DNA of 64,000 nucleotides from Putridiphycobacter sp965230485 (GTDB lineage: Bacteria; Bacteroidota; Bacteroidia; Flavobacteriales_D; Crocinitomicaceae): positions 1,674,001-1,738,000 of the forward strand of contig CBDDLA010000001.1 in NCBI GenBank assembly GCA_965230485.1. Reading direction: 5' to 3'. This document shows, piece by piece, positions 36,207-45,236 of the stretch (its first letter is position 1; every line of letters starts with the position of its first letter). The position numbers were made by a program, and so were the translations under genes. The notes under the pieces were generated by a model. The model had not been told where the DNA came from, did not search any database, and saw nothing but the letters and a program-made list of their open reading frames with translations.

Positions 36207-37556
36207 TTAAAGTGCTCTTACTGCCGCCTTAAATTGCTTACCTCTGTCTTCGTAGCTATCAAACAAATCAAAGCTTGCACAAGCAGGAGATAATAAAACA
36301 GTCTGATCTTTTTTTGCGAATTCGTAGCCAAAATTAACCGCTTGAAATGCGGACTTAGCTTCAACGATTTTATCTACTTTTCCTGTAAAAGCCTCGATAA
36401 TCTTATTGTTATCTTCTCCTAGACAAATAATGGTTTTCACTTTGTCTTGAACTAACGGAAGAAGAGAATCATAATCATTACCTTTATCGACACCTCCTAC
36501 TATCCAAACCACTTCTTTTTCCATGCTTTCAAGCGCATACCAAGTTGAATTGACATTTGTAGCTTTTGAATCATTGACAAACTCAATACCATTTACTTTG
36601 GCTACAAATTCTAATCGGTGTTCTACATTTTTAAAATCTTGTAAGCTCTCTCTTACAGATTCGTTTCTAATTTCTAACACTTTAGCTGCAATACCAGCAG
36701 CAAGTGCATTTTGGGTGTTGTGTTTGCCTTTTAAGGCTAAATCATGAATCGACATAATTAACTCAGGTTTTAAATTAATATTAATTTGGTTGTTGTTGCA
36801 TATATATCCAGTGACGTTTTCAGTGGTTTTAATTGAAAACGGCGCTGATTTTGCCGGGATTTTTCGTGCGCTGATCTCTGACATTATAATAGGGTCATCA
36901 GCATTGTATATGAACCAGTCAGATTTGGTTAAATTCTGACAAATTCTAAATTTTGAATTCGTGTAATTCTGCATGTTATAATCATACCTATCAAGATGAT
37001 CCGGAGTGATGTTAAGAAGGATAGCGATATCAGCTTTAAAACTGAACATGCCGTCTAACTGAAAAGAACTTAGTTCAAGGACATAATACTCATATTCGTC
37101 TTTTATAACCTGACGAGCTAAACTTTTTCCTACATTTCCACCAAGACCAACATTCAATTTGGCTTCAGATAAAATATGATGAAGCCATAAAGTGGTCGTA
37201 GTTTTTCCGTTACTTCCAGTAATGCATATCATTTTGGCATTAGTAAAATAGCCTGCAAACTCAATTTCATTTATAATTGGAATTCTTAGAGCAGATCCTT
37301 TTTTAACAATTGGAGCAGTATCCGGAATTCCTGGACTTTTAATAATTAAATCAGACTCTAAAATTTTTGACTCAGAATGTTGGTTTTCCTCAAAGGCAAT
37401 TTCGTTTTTAGATAGCTCAGTTTTATAAGCATCATTAATAGGTCCAAAATCTGAAACAAAGACTGAATAGCCTTTAAATTTTGCCAATAAGGCCGCCCCT
37501 ACACCACTTTCGCCTGCACCCAAAATGACAATATTTTTAACAGATTCTAAATTCAC
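36207..37556 (-). CDS. murD: UDP-N-acetylmuramoylalanine-D-glutamate ligase MurD
   Basis: 449 residues. N-terminal GAGESGVGAA (13-22), ATP loop GSNGKTT at 114-120, and ligase motifs LELSSFQLD, NITPDHLDRY, HRLEFV and NDSKATN in order. It adds D-Glu to UDP-MurNAc-L-Ala. It starts 1 bp after the mraY stop. Confidence 0.97.
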   Translation of the reverse strand: MNLESVKNIVILGAGESGVGAALLAKFKGYSVFVSDFGPINDAYKTELSKNEIAFEENQHSESKILESDLIIKSPGIPDTAPIVKKGSALRIPIINEIEFAGYFTNAKMICITGSNGKTTTTLWLHHILSEAKLNVGLGGNVGKSLARQVIKDEYEYYVLELSSFQLDGMFSFKADIAILLNITPDHLDRYDYNMQNYTNSKFRICQNLTKSDWFIYNADDPIIMSEISARKIPAKSAPFSIKTTENVTGYICNNNQININLKPELIMSIHDLALKGKHNTQNALAAGIAAKVLEIRNESVRESLQDFKNVEHRLEFVAKVNGIEFVNDSKATNVNSTWYALESMEKEVVWIVGGVDKGNDYDSLLPLVQDKVKTIICLGEDNNKIIEAFTGKVDKIVEAKSAFQAVNFGYEFAKKDQTVLLSPACASFDLFDSYEDRGKQFKAAVRAL

Positions 37557-37557
37557 T

Positions 37558-38784
37558 TTATCTCAATTTCAATGTTACAATCGCCAGTACGGCGAAGATG
37601 ATTCCAACAATCCAAAAACGGGCAACAATTTTTGCTTCATGCATTCCGGCTTTTTGAAAATGATGATGTAATGGTGCCATTTTAAAGATTCGGCGTCCTT
37701 CACCAAATCTTCTTTTAGTGTATTTGAAATAGCTCACCTGCATAACTACCGATAGGTTCTCGAGCAAGAAAACGCCACAAAGAACTGGGATGAGTAGCTC
37801 TTTTCTCACAATAATGGCAAAAACTGCAATTATTCCTCCTATAGCTAAGCTTCCAGTATCACCCATAAATACTTTTGCAGGGTAGGCGTTGTGCCATAAA
37901 AATCCAATACAGGCCCCTACAAATGCACCGATAAATATTACCAGTTCTGAAGAGTATGGTATATACATAACATTCAGATAATCTGCAAATTCAAGGTGAC
38001 CAGATATGTACGCAAAAATGGCTAATGACATTCCTATAATGGCAGAGGTACCACCTGCCAAACCATCTAAACCATCTGTCATGTTTGCGCCATTTGAAAC
38101 GAAAACAACCCAAAAAATAACAATTGGAATAAAGATTAACCAACCCCATGACGCCCCTGATAGCCAGGAATAATTAAATTCATTTCCTTTAACGAAGGGA
38201 ATCGTTGTGGTCATGTCTTTAGTCTCTACCCACTTCTTACCTTCTACCACCTTATGTTTCTCTGTTACATCTTTGGAATTTTGAACAATGACGGTTTCAT
38301 CAACACTTTTATGAACTTTGATTTCAGGATGAAAATATAAAACTGTTCCAACGAAAATGCCAACTACAATTTGCCCAAAAATTTTGAACTTCCCCGCCAG
38401 TCCTTGTTTGTTTTTCTTGAATACTTTGATGTAATCATCAATAAAACCAATTGCGCCAAGCATGACCGTTGACACCAGCATAACAATGATATAGATATTG
38501 TTTAGTCGCGCAAATAGTATGGTTGGAATGATGATTGAAGCTAGTATAATAAGCCCTCCCATTGTAGGAGTACCCTCTTTTTCTTTTTGACCATCAAGCC
38601 CCAAATCCCTTATTGTTTCACCTATTTGTTGCTTTCTGAGCAAATTAATTATCCTGTTGCCGAACAACATTGATATAATCAATGACGCCACAACTGCCAT
38701 AGCAGATCTAAATGAGATATAGTCAAACACCCCCGCTCCTGGAAGTCCTAATTCGTTTAAATAATTAAATAGATAATACAACAT
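37558..38784 (-). CDS. mraY: Phospho-MurNAc-pentapeptide transferase MraY
   Basis: 408 residues, about ten membrane segments. Catalytic motifs: DDYIKVFKKNKQGL near 115-130, NMTDGLDGLAGG near 235, and HNAYPAKVFMGDTGSLAIGG near 300, plus the MAPLHHHF stretch near 365. A hydrophilic insert of about 50 residues (near 155-205) is typical of Bacteroidota MraY. It makes lipid I. Its ATG overlaps the murE stop by one base. Confidence 0.97.
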   Translation of the reverse strand: MLYYLFNYLNELGLPGAGVFDYISFRSAMAVVASLIISMLFGNRIINLLRKQQIGETIRDLGLDGQKEKEGTPTMGGLIILASIIIPTILFARLNNIYIIVMLVSTVMLGAIGFIDDYIKVFKKNKQGLAGKFKIFGQIVVGIFVGTVLYFHPEIKVHKSVDETVIVQNSKDVTEKHKVVEGKKWVETKDMTTTIPFVKGNEFNYSWLSGASWGWLIFIPIVIFWVVFVSNGANMTDGLDGLAGGTSAIIGMSLAIFAYISGHLEFADYLNVMYIPYSSELVIFIGAFVGACIGFLWHNAYPAKVFMGDTGSLAIGGIIAVFAIIVRKELLIPVLCGVFLLENLSVVMQVSYFKYTKRRFGEGRRIFKMAPLHHHFQKAGMHEAKIVARFWIVGIIFAVLAIVTLKLR

Positions 38785-40247
38785 TACTTATCGAGGTTTT
38801 TAAGTGTTTCTTGCACAATTGCTAAATCGTCAAACGGAAACCGCTCACCATTAATCTCCTGATACTTTTCGTGCCCTTTTCCAGCAACGAGTAAAATATC
38901 TCCTTGCTTTGCCAATGCGCAAGCCACTTTTATGGCTTCTTTTCGGTCTGAAATAGCCATTACTTTTGCAGAACGATTGGCTGGCACACCGGCTTTCATT
39001 TCATCAATTATGGTTTCTGGCTTTTCGGTCCGGGGGTTATCTGAGGTAAGAATTGTTTGATCGCTTTCGTTAGCGGCAATTTCTGCCATTTTAGGACGTT
39101 TGGTCTTATCTCTATCACCTCCGCAGCCTACCACTGTAATCACCTTTTCATTCTTAGTTCTTACAGATGAAATCGTGTTTAGTACATTCTTCAAGGCATC
39201 TGGCGTATGCGCATAATCAACTATGGCAATGATTTCAGTGGATGACTTGATATATTGAAATCGTCCTTCAACTGATTTTAATTTTGAAATAGACGTCAGT
39301 ATTTCTAAAGATTCGAATCCAAGTTCAATAGCAATGGCGTAGACCAGAATTAGGTTATAAGCATTAAAACCACCAATTAATCTGGTCCAAACATCTTGAT
39401 TATTAACGTTTAGCACTAACCCTGAAAAAGCATTTTCAAGAATTTTAACCTTAAAGTCGGCCATAGTTTTTAATCCAAATGTTTTAATTTTTGCATTGGT
39501 ATTTTGCACCATAATTTGGCCGTTAGCGTCATCATTATTTACAATAGCAGTGGCATTTGACCCAAGCTCATCAAAAAATTGTTTTTTTGCCTTGATGTAT
39601 TCTTTGAACGTTTTATGATAATCGAGATGATCGTGTGAAATATTAGTAAATCCAGCAATGTCAAAATCTAACCCCGCTATTCTACTTTGATGAATAGCAT
39701 GAGAACTGACTTCCATAAAACAAAACTCACATCCTTCATTAACCATTTGGCGCATCAAATGATTTAACATAACCGGATTTGGAGTGGTGTGCGTAGAAGG
39801 TATCTCTTTACTTCCTATTTTATTAATCACTGTAGAAATTAGACCTGCACTTATTCCAAGGTCGGTAAATAAATTATGTAAAAGGGTGACAGATGTTGTT
39901 TTACCATTTGTCCCTGTTACGCCAATAAGTTTAATTGCTTTAGACGGATTATCGTAAAAATTATTCGCCATAATACCCAGCGCATAATTAGTAGATTTGA
40001 CCTGGATGCAAGTAATTGAATCATCTATTGATTTTGGCCATTCTTCACAAACAATAGCTGTTGCACCAGCCGAAATGGCTTTATCAATAAAATCATGACC
40101 ATTAACTTCTAAACCATTAATGGCTACAAAGACGTTTCCAGGTTTTGCATCACGAGAATCGAAGATAATTTGGTTGATTTCAATACCAATATCACCTTGC
40201 ACTTTGGTAATACCAGCATTATACAATATGTCTCTCAGCATATTCAT
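38784..40247 (-). CDS. murE: UDP-MurNAc-tripeptide ligase MurE, diaminopimelate type
   Basis: 487 residues. ATP loop GTNGKTT at 112-118, HTTPNP and NISHDHLDYH motifs, and DNPRTEKPE in the C-terminal domain; the DNPR motif marks meso-diaminopimelate and not lysine as substrate. The cell wall is therefore of the Gram-negative A1-gamma type. The ATG overlaps the stop of the PBP gene by four bases (ATGA). Confidence 0.97.
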   Translation of the reverse strand: MNMLRDILYNAGITKVQGDIGIEINQIIFDSRDAKPGNVFVAINGLEVNGHDFIDKAISAGATAIVCEEWPKSIDDSITCIQVKSTNYALGIMANNFYDNPSKAIKLIGVTGTNGKTTSVTLLHNLFTDLGISAGLISTVINKIGSKEIPSTHTTPNPVMLNHLMRQMVNEGCEFCFMEVSSHAIHQSRIAGLDFDIAGFTNISHDHLDYHKTFKEYIKAKKQFFDELGSNATAIVNNDDANGQIMVQNTNAKIKTFGLKTMADFKVKILENAFSGLVLNVNNQDVWTRLIGGFNAYNLILVYAIAIELGFESLEILTSISKLKSVEGRFQYIKSSTEIIAIVDYAHTPDALKNVLNTISSVRTKNEKVITVVGCGGDRDKTKRPKMAEIAANESDQTILTSDNPRTEKPETIIDEMKAGVPANRSAKVMAISDRKEAIKVACALAKQGDILLVAGKGHEKYQEINGERFPFDDLAIVQETLKNLDK

Positions 40248-42328
40248 CCTAAATTCAATTTGATTCTTTGCCCCTTTACAATTCTACTCCCCGGATTAAT
40301 GGATTGTCTTCTTACATCACCACTGCCTTCTAATACTACTCTAAGTCCTTTGCCTTCAAGAATATGAACGGCATCATTCACTGTCATACCAACAACATTT
40401 GGAACACTGGTCTTGCCAACATATCTTTTTTCAAGCTGAACTTTGTCACCTTTGTTAATCGCGACAGTCCATGGTTCTTCTGTAGCTTTATTCGCATAGC
40501 GTACTCCTAATTCATTCAATACTATCTCAATGTCTTCTCTGCTTCCATACTTTACAGATGGCATGGCTAAATCGTTATCGAATTTGTTATAAGATTGATG
40601 ATATTGCAATGAATTAGCATAGACCTTATCAGCAATAGCTTTAAATACAACACCTGATACCTGAGCGCCATAAATTTGCTGTGTTGGTCCAGCAATAACT
40701 ACTATACATGAATATTTTGGTTTGTCAGCAGGAAAGTAACCACAAAATGACGCCTGATACTTACTTGTTTCGCTATATCCCTGATCGTCGTTAGATAATT
40801 TGACAGTACCTGTTTTTCCTGCAATTTTAAAATGAGCCGATTGAAGCTTTCTTCCTGTGCCATTTTCAACTACTCCTTCTAAACAATCCCTTAGTTTTAC
40901 TAAGGTGTTTTTTGAGCAGATTTGGTCTTTTAAAACCGTTTTGGAATAACGTTTCAAAACCTCTCCATCCTTCCTTATTTCCTTTACAAAAAGTGGTCGG
41001 ATATATTGACCATTATTAGCAACAGCATTATAAAATGCTAAAGTTTGCAATGGTGTTTGCTCAACTTCATAGCCAATACTCATCCAAGGAACTGAAATTC
41101 CTGACCAGTTTCCTTCTCCCTGATTATTAAGAGTTGGCACAGGTTCACCTTTTAAATCAATACCTAACGGCTCACTTAAACCAAAAGTCTTTAGTCGATC
41201 AACAAACTCTTGCTCATCATTTTGATAAGCTTCCTGCACTACTTTAGAAATAACGTTTGATGACAATTCAAAGGCATGCTTTAAGGTAATTTGCCCGTAA
41301 CCTTTAGGGTCAGAGTCATGTAAAATACTCTCGTAGAAATTATATTGACCATAAGCTTTTACCAATTGATTGATATCAGCCTTATTGTCCTCTAATAAAG
41401 CCATCAGAGACGCCAACTTAAAAGTAGAACCCGGAACCGTTTTGGTTCCAATAGCATGATTATATGTTTCGGCAAAAGAACCATCTTTAGTTTTAGATAA
41501 GTTTGCTATCGCCTTTATATAACCGGTTTGCACCTCCATTAACACCACCACACCATACTGAGCATCCTGGTATTTCATTTGCTTCATCAATTCTGTTTCA
41601 GCTAAATCTTGAATATCAACATCAATTGCGGTGATGACATCAGAACCATTTACTGGATCTTTTACATTCTCTGAAACAGGCTTCCATGAACCGTTCACAT
41701 ATTTTTTAAAAATAGTGCCATATTCTCCTGCCAAATAATGATTATACGCTCCTTCTATTCCAACTGGCTGAATACCATCACGGACATAACCTAAACTTCG
41801 TGCAGCTAAAATACCATGGGGTTTATGTGACTTACTGTATCTTTCAACAATAAACCCTCCTTTATATTTCCCTTTTCTGAGAATTGGAAAGTCCTTTACT
41901 TTTTGGTAAACTGAGTATTTTACTTTGTTCTTTATTTTGAAATACTGATTGTTTCTAGCTCTTTCTTTACGCAGCTTTTCTTTCCATTCCTTAGTGGTTT
42001 TTTCTGGGAACTCATGACTAAGACAAACTGACAAGGAATCTACTTGACTAAAAAATAAAGCTGAATCGATTATTTTCAAATCAATATGCAAATCATATAA
42101 CGGTATTGAAGTCACCAATACACTGCCATCCTCTGTTAAGATCCTACCCCTAAGAGGCGCAATACTATCTAACTTAGTATCCAAAACCTGAACGGTTGTA
42201 TTTTCATTTTGAGGCACCACTGAACCAAGCTGAATAATTACAACCCTCACTAATACAATCACCATCAGTAATGCCACTATAAAATATAATGTGTAAGCCT
42301 TGGTTGATATGTTATTGTTCTGTGACAT
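40244..42328 (-). CDS. ftsI: Class B penicillin-binding protein (septal transpeptidase) with PASTA domain
   Basis: 694 residues. One N-terminal membrane helix (about 11-31), a pedestal domain, then the transpeptidase with SxxK as STFK (GSTFKLASL), SSN (ELSSNVIS) and KTGT (AGKTGTVKL). A PASTA domain occupies the last 60 or so residues (SVPNVVGMTVNDAVHILEGKG). It cross-links septal peptidoglycan together with FtsW. PASTA in this division PBP is normal for Bacteroidota but not for proteobacteria. It overlaps ftsL by one base. Confidence 0.95.
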   Translation of the reverse strand: MSQNNNISTKAYTLYFIVALLMVIVLVRVVIIQLGSVVPQNENTTVQVLDTKLDSIAPLRGRILTEDGSVLVTSIPLYDLHIDLKIIDSALFFSQVDSLSVCLSHEFPEKTTKEWKEKLRKERARNNQYFKIKNKVKYSVYQKVKDFPILRKGKYKGGFIVERYSKSHKPHGILAARSLGYVRDGIQPVGIEGAYNHYLAGEYGTIFKKYVNGSWKPVSENVKDPVNGSDVITAIDVDIQDLAETELMKQMKYQDAQYGVVVLMEVQTGYIKAIANLSKTKDGSFAETYNHAIGTKTVPGSTFKLASLMALLEDNKADINQLVKAYGQYNFYESILHDSDPKGYGQITLKHAFELSSNVISKVVQEAYQNDEQEFVDRLKTFGLSEPLGIDLKGEPVPTLNNQGEGNWSGISVPWMSIGYEVEQTPLQTLAFYNAVANNGQYIRPLFVKEIRKDGEVLKRYSKTVLKDQICSKNTLVKLRDCLEGVVENGTGRKLQSAHFKIAGKTGTVKLSNDDQGYSETSKYQASFCGYFPADKPKYSCIVVIAGPTQQIYGAQVSGVVFKAIADKVYANSLQYHQSYNKFDNDLAMPSVKYGSREDIEIVLNELGVRYANKATEEPWTVAINKGDKVQLEKRYVGKTSVPNVVGMTVNDAVHILEGKGLRVVLEGSGDVRRQSINPGSRIVKGQRIKLNLG

Positions 42329-42696
42329 TAAAAATTGTATTTTTTCACTTTTAATTTTTTAGGCGGAATAGTGCTCTCTTTTAAATCCGACTCTTCTAAT
42401 CTTTCAGAAACCTGAGTCTGCCTACTAAGCTTATTATATTCAACTCCTAGTGAAAAATATTCTGAATTTAGTTCTCCTAATTCTTGCTCAAGTTTGACTT
42501 CTTTTTTACCCACGGTTTCAGTATAATATCCCCAGCCAATTAAAACGACTAACAAGAGTCCTAAAAAGGAGATAAACGGGATATTGCTAATGATTTCAGT
42601 CCGTGACAAAAACTCACCAGTTATCACTTTAGCCAAAGTTCTTTTCTTTTCCTTTTTAGGTTTATCTATGTCTGCTTTCGCTTTTAATTTGTTCAA
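42328..42696 (-). CDS. ftsL: FtsL-like cell division protein
   Basis: 122 residues: a Lys-rich cytoplasmic N-terminus, one membrane helix (about 42-59, FISFLGLLLVVLIGWGYY) and a periplasmic coiled-coil stretch (EVKLEQELGELNSEYFSLGVEYNKLS). Position between rsmH and the PBP gene is that of ftsL; sequence similarity to classical FtsL is low, as is usual in the phylum. Confidence 0.85.
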   Translation of the reverse strand: MNKLKAKADIDKPKKEKKRTLAKVITGEFLSRTEIISNIPFISFLGLLLVVLIGWGYYTETVGKKEVKLEQELGELNSEYFSLGVEYNKLSRQTQVSERLEESDLKESTIPPKKLKVKKYNF

Positions 42697-42698
42697 TT

Positions 42699-43610
42699 CT
42701 ACTGTTTAATTGCAATTCTTAATTTTGCGCTTCTTGCCCTTGTGTTTAGTTCATTTTCTTCATCAGAAGGCACAATTGGTTTTTTATTAATGGCCTGAAG
42801 TGGCTTAATTACATTTCCAAACATGTCTTTTTCCAACACCCCATCAAATCGTCCTGTTCTAATAAAATTCTTTACCAAACGGTCTTCAATAGAATGATAT
42901 GACATGACAACAAGCCTTCCCCCATCTTTCAGAACATCTGAAGCCGATTCTAGTAGATCTTCCAAAGCCCCCATTTCATCATTTACTTCAATTCGTATGG
43001 CCTGAAAAACCTGTGCTAAAAATTGATTTAACTTATTTCCAGCAACCAAATGACTAATTAGTTTAACCAGTCCACCTGTGGTTACAATAGGATTTACCTG
43101 ACGACTTGTTAGAATGGTATAAACCAACTTCTTTACATTTTTTAAGTCAGCGTAACTATTAAAAATTCGATACAGCTCTGACGCCTCATAATTATTCACT
43201 ACTTCAAATGCAGACAAGTCTGCTTTTTGATTCATCCGCATATCTAACCTGGCATCTGTGCGAATTGAAAACCCCCTTTCACCAACATCAAATTGATGAG
43301 AAGAAACGCCAAGGTCAGCCAAAATGGCGTCAACCTTAGTTAAATCATAATACTTCAAAAAATTCTTTATATAACGGAAATTGGCATTTACAAACAACAA
43401 CCTATCATCTTCAACCACATTACTTAATGCATCCTCGTCTTGATCGAACGCAACTAAAAGCGCATCATCACTTATATTTTTCAATATTTCTTTTGAGTGT
43501 CCTCCGCCCCCATAAGTTGCATCAACAAACACTTTTCCATCAGCCAAGTTCATAGCTTCAATGCACTCATTGAACAAAACAGGGATATGGTATTCGCTAC
43601 TCATTATCAT
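42699..43610 (-). CDS. rsmH: 16S rRNA m4C1402 methyltransferase RsmH
   Basis: 303 residues. SAM-binding motif DATYGGGGHSKEIL near 30-43, GVSSHQFD near 100, and the C-terminal YHSIEDRLVKNF. It methylates C1402 in the ribosomal P site. The start overlaps the mraZ end; ATGs at 43610 and 43604 are equally possible (the second gives MSSEYHIPVLF). Confidence 0.96.
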   Translation of the reverse strand: MIMSSEYHIPVLFNECIEAMNLADGKVFVDATYGGGGHSKEILKNISDDALLVAFDQDEDALSNVVEDDRLLFVNANFRYIKNFLKYYDLTKVDAILADLGVSSHQFDVGERGFSIRTDARLDMRMNQKADLSAFEVVNNYEASELYRIFNSYADLKNVKKLVYTILTSRQVNPIVTTGGLVKLISHLVAGNKLNQFLAQVFQAIRIEVNDEMGALEDLLESASDVLKDGGRLVVMSYHSIEDRLVKNFIRTGRFDGVLEKDMFGNVIKPLQAINKKPIVPSDEENELNTRARSAKLRIAIKQ

Positions 43611-44058
43611 TATCGATCTCGCCCATTACTTCATCAGCCAAATCTGCAAAGTCAACCATATTATCATCCATAGTTGATAAATATTCTGCTTTGCTCCAAA
43701 TTTCTATTCTATCGTTATATGCCGTCAGCATAACTTCCCTAGATAAATCAATTCGTTTCATTAAATCCGCTGGCACCAGAACTCTACCAGCGTTATCCAA
43801 CCCTAACTGCTTTGCGCCCTGATGAAACAAACGGTAAAACATCCGATTCTTTGGCTTAAACAGATTCAGCTTCGACAATCGTAAACTCACTTTGTCCCAC
43901 TCATTTTGAGGGTAAAGTGTTAAACAATTTTCAAAACCCTTATTCATCATAAATAACTCATTGGCTTCAGGAGACAATTGCTTTCTCAGACCAGAAGGGA
44001 ACAGAAAACGCCCTTTTGCATCCAATTTACATTCATATTCTCCGACTAATCCAGCCAT
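43597..44058 (-). CDS. mraZ: Transcriptional regulator MraZ
   Basis: 153 residues. Two AbrB-like half-barrels with the motifs DAKGRFLFPSGLR (13-25) and DNAGRVLVPADL (about 88-99). MraZ binds direct repeats of TGGGN spaced by ten bases at its own promoter and represses the dcw cluster. The region upstream (44102-44248) carries two such sites in inverted orientation. First gene of a 13-gene block read leftward to ftsZ. Confidence 0.96.
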   Translation of the reverse strand: MAGLVGEYECKLDAKGRFLFPSGLRKQLSPEANELFMMNKGFENCLTLYPQNEWDKVSLRLSKLNLFKPKNRMFYRLFHQGAKQLGLDNAGRVLVPADLMKRIDLSREVMLTAYNDRIEIWSKAEYLSTMDDNMVDFADLADEVMGEIDNDNE

Positions 44059-44101
44059 TTGTTCTTTTTAGTTGTTAAAGATGTAAATATATTGATTTTC
44101 T

Positions 44102-44117
44102 CCCACTTTTTACCACA
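44102..44117 (-). promoter_or_regulatory. MraZ-box-like site in the mraZ leader
   Basis: On the minus strand TGTGGTAAAAAGTGGG: two TGGnn units ten bases apart (TGGTA, five bases, TGGGA). It lies about 45 bp upstream of the mraZ ATG, inside the expected leader. Identical over 16 bases to the site at 44220-44235 in the other orientation. Confidence 0.6.
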
Positions 44118-44208
44118 AAACTGAATCTGTTAATAACTTTTCACATTTTAAGCATAACTTTTCAAACAAGAAATGTTACTAAACTATTATAAACATTAAT
44201 AATAATAC

Positions 44209-44216
44209 CAAAAATA
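44209..44216 (-). promoter_or_regulatory. -7 box of the dcw cluster promoter
   Basis: TATTTTTG on the minus strand fits TAnnTTTG. It lies between the two inverted MraZ-like boxes; no good -33 box is seen. The leader would be about 145 nt. Confidence 0.45.
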
Positions 44217-44219
44217 CAA

Positions 44220-44248
44220 TGTGGTAAAAAGTGGGTAATTGTGAATAA
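44220..44248 (+). promoter_or_regulatory. MraZ-box-like site upstream of the dcw promoter, with DnaA-box match
   Basis: TGTGGTAAAAAGTGGG (44220-44235) reads TGGTA, TGGGT and then a weaker TGAAT at ten-base steps. It falls in the spacer of the predicted mraZ promoter. Its right edge (44240-44248) is TTATTCACA on the minus strand, a match to the DnaA-box consensus TTATNCACA. Confidence 0.55.
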
Positions 44249-44287
44249 CTGTTCTTTTAAATACCTTTTTCCACAAAAATTAGACAC

Positions 44288-44311
44288 AAAAAAAGTCGGT
44301 TTAAAACCGAC
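44288..44311 (-). terminator. Terminator after the J-domain gene
   Basis: GTCGGTTT and AAACCGAC (44295-44311) form an 8-bp stem, followed on the minus strand by seven T. It lies 27 bp after the stop of the J-domain gene and shields the mraZ promoter region. Confidence 0.85.
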
Positions 44312-44338
44312 AGATAAGACTGGTTTAAATCAAAAAAA

Positions 44339-45145
44339 TTAGAATATGAGACTAAAAACACGAAACAAAAGCATTCCACCAACTAATACCCAGCTCACAA
44401 AATAGAGGAAGACGAACCATGGCGCAGGTTGTCTAAAACGCCATGTTAAAAATGGAAAAATCATTAGAAATGGTACAACTGGAAAACTTGACGAAAAAGT
44501 TCTATAAGCATATATCTTATAAAAATCACCCACATAATCCTTTGTTATAATATACTTTAAATCTCCTAAAATTGGTGAAAAATGCGCTTCTGCCTCCCAA
44601 TGCTTACCAAGACCTGCTGCTTGCCTGCTGTCAAAACAATAGTTAACCCCTCTAATATCGAAGCATATTTCAGGACCTGTCCACAAGTATTCAGCCAAAT
44701 TAACGTGCACAACATTTGGGGCCAATAAATAATCGAAAAACCAAATTGCACTAGCCAATAACGAGGCATATCCGAACCATTTAAAAGCATTGCCAAACTT
44801 TGCCCCTGTCAACTTATTATAAAAAACTAAATCTTCTTCCGCCTCTTTTTTTTGAGCTTGTTGATACCTTTCTCTAGCAGCTCTCATTCTTTCAGCCATG
44901 ACTTCTTCTGAAGTTTTTTGAGCATACCGTTGCTTAGTACTACCAGTGCGGGTTTCTTTTGGCACTTCAACCAATGCTTCATATGCCTCAGTGAGACGGA
45001 TAAATTTACCATGCGCTCCAGGCAATTTATTTCTATCGGGATGATATTGAAATGCCTTTTTCCGGTACGCTTTTTTTATAACAGCTTTATCAGAAGTAGG
45101 CTGAATACCCAGAATTTTAAAATATGATTGCTTTTTGGAAGTCAA
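44339..45145 (-). CDS. Membrane-bound J-domain (DnaJ-like) protein
   Basis: 268 residues. N-terminal J domain (about 7-65) with the HPD motif in QYHPDRN, which stimulates Hsp70 ATPase. A charged linker (KQRYAQKTSEEVMAERM...) follows, then three or so hydrophobic segments (near 120-140, 225-240 and 250-267). There is no Gly/Phe region or zinc finger, so it is a class C J protein that would recruit DnaK to the membrane. The only sensible start is TTG at 45145; there is no in-frame Met nearby. A -7 box lies 18 bp upstream. Confidence 0.85.
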   Translation of the reverse strand: MTSKKQSYFKILGIQPTSDKAVIKKAYRKKAFQYHPDRNKLPGAHGKFIRLTEAYEALVEVPKETRTGSTKQRYAQKTSEEVMAERMRAARERYQQAQKKEAEEDLVFYNKLTGAKFGNAFKWFGYASLLASAIWFFDYLLAPNVVHVNLAEYLWTGPEICFDIRGVNYCFDSRQAAGLGKHWEAEAHFSPILGDLKYIITKDYVGDFYKIYAYRTFSSSFPVVPFLMIFPFLTWRFRQPAPWFVFLYFVSWVLVGGMLLFRVFSLIF

Positions 45146-45163
45146 TTAGTTCAGAATATAAAA

Positions 45164-45171
45164 CAAATATA
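45164..45171 (-). promoter_or_regulatory. -7 box of the J-domain gene
   Basis: TATATTTG on the minus strand fits TAnnTTTG, 18 bp before the TTG start, and lies after the rplT terminator. Confidence 0.5.
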
Positions 45172-45179
45172 TTAATAAA

Positions 45180-45210
45180 AAAAGCCATAAGTTTATGACT
45201 TATGGCTTTT
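45180..45210 (-). terminator. Terminator after rplT
   Basis: GCCATAAG (45184-45191) pairs with CTTATGGC (45199-45206), 7-nt loop, flanked by A and T runs; the T run follows on the minus strand. It ends the thrS-infC-rpmI-rplT operon. Confidence 0.85.
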
Positions 45211-45236
45211 CAAAGGGTAATAATATATTATACTGA

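Noticed and set aside
44059..44290. Replication origin near the dcw promoter, based on several CCACA-containing AT-rich motifs
   Set aside because: Only one full DnaA-box match; the motifs are better explained as MraZ sites and a promoter.
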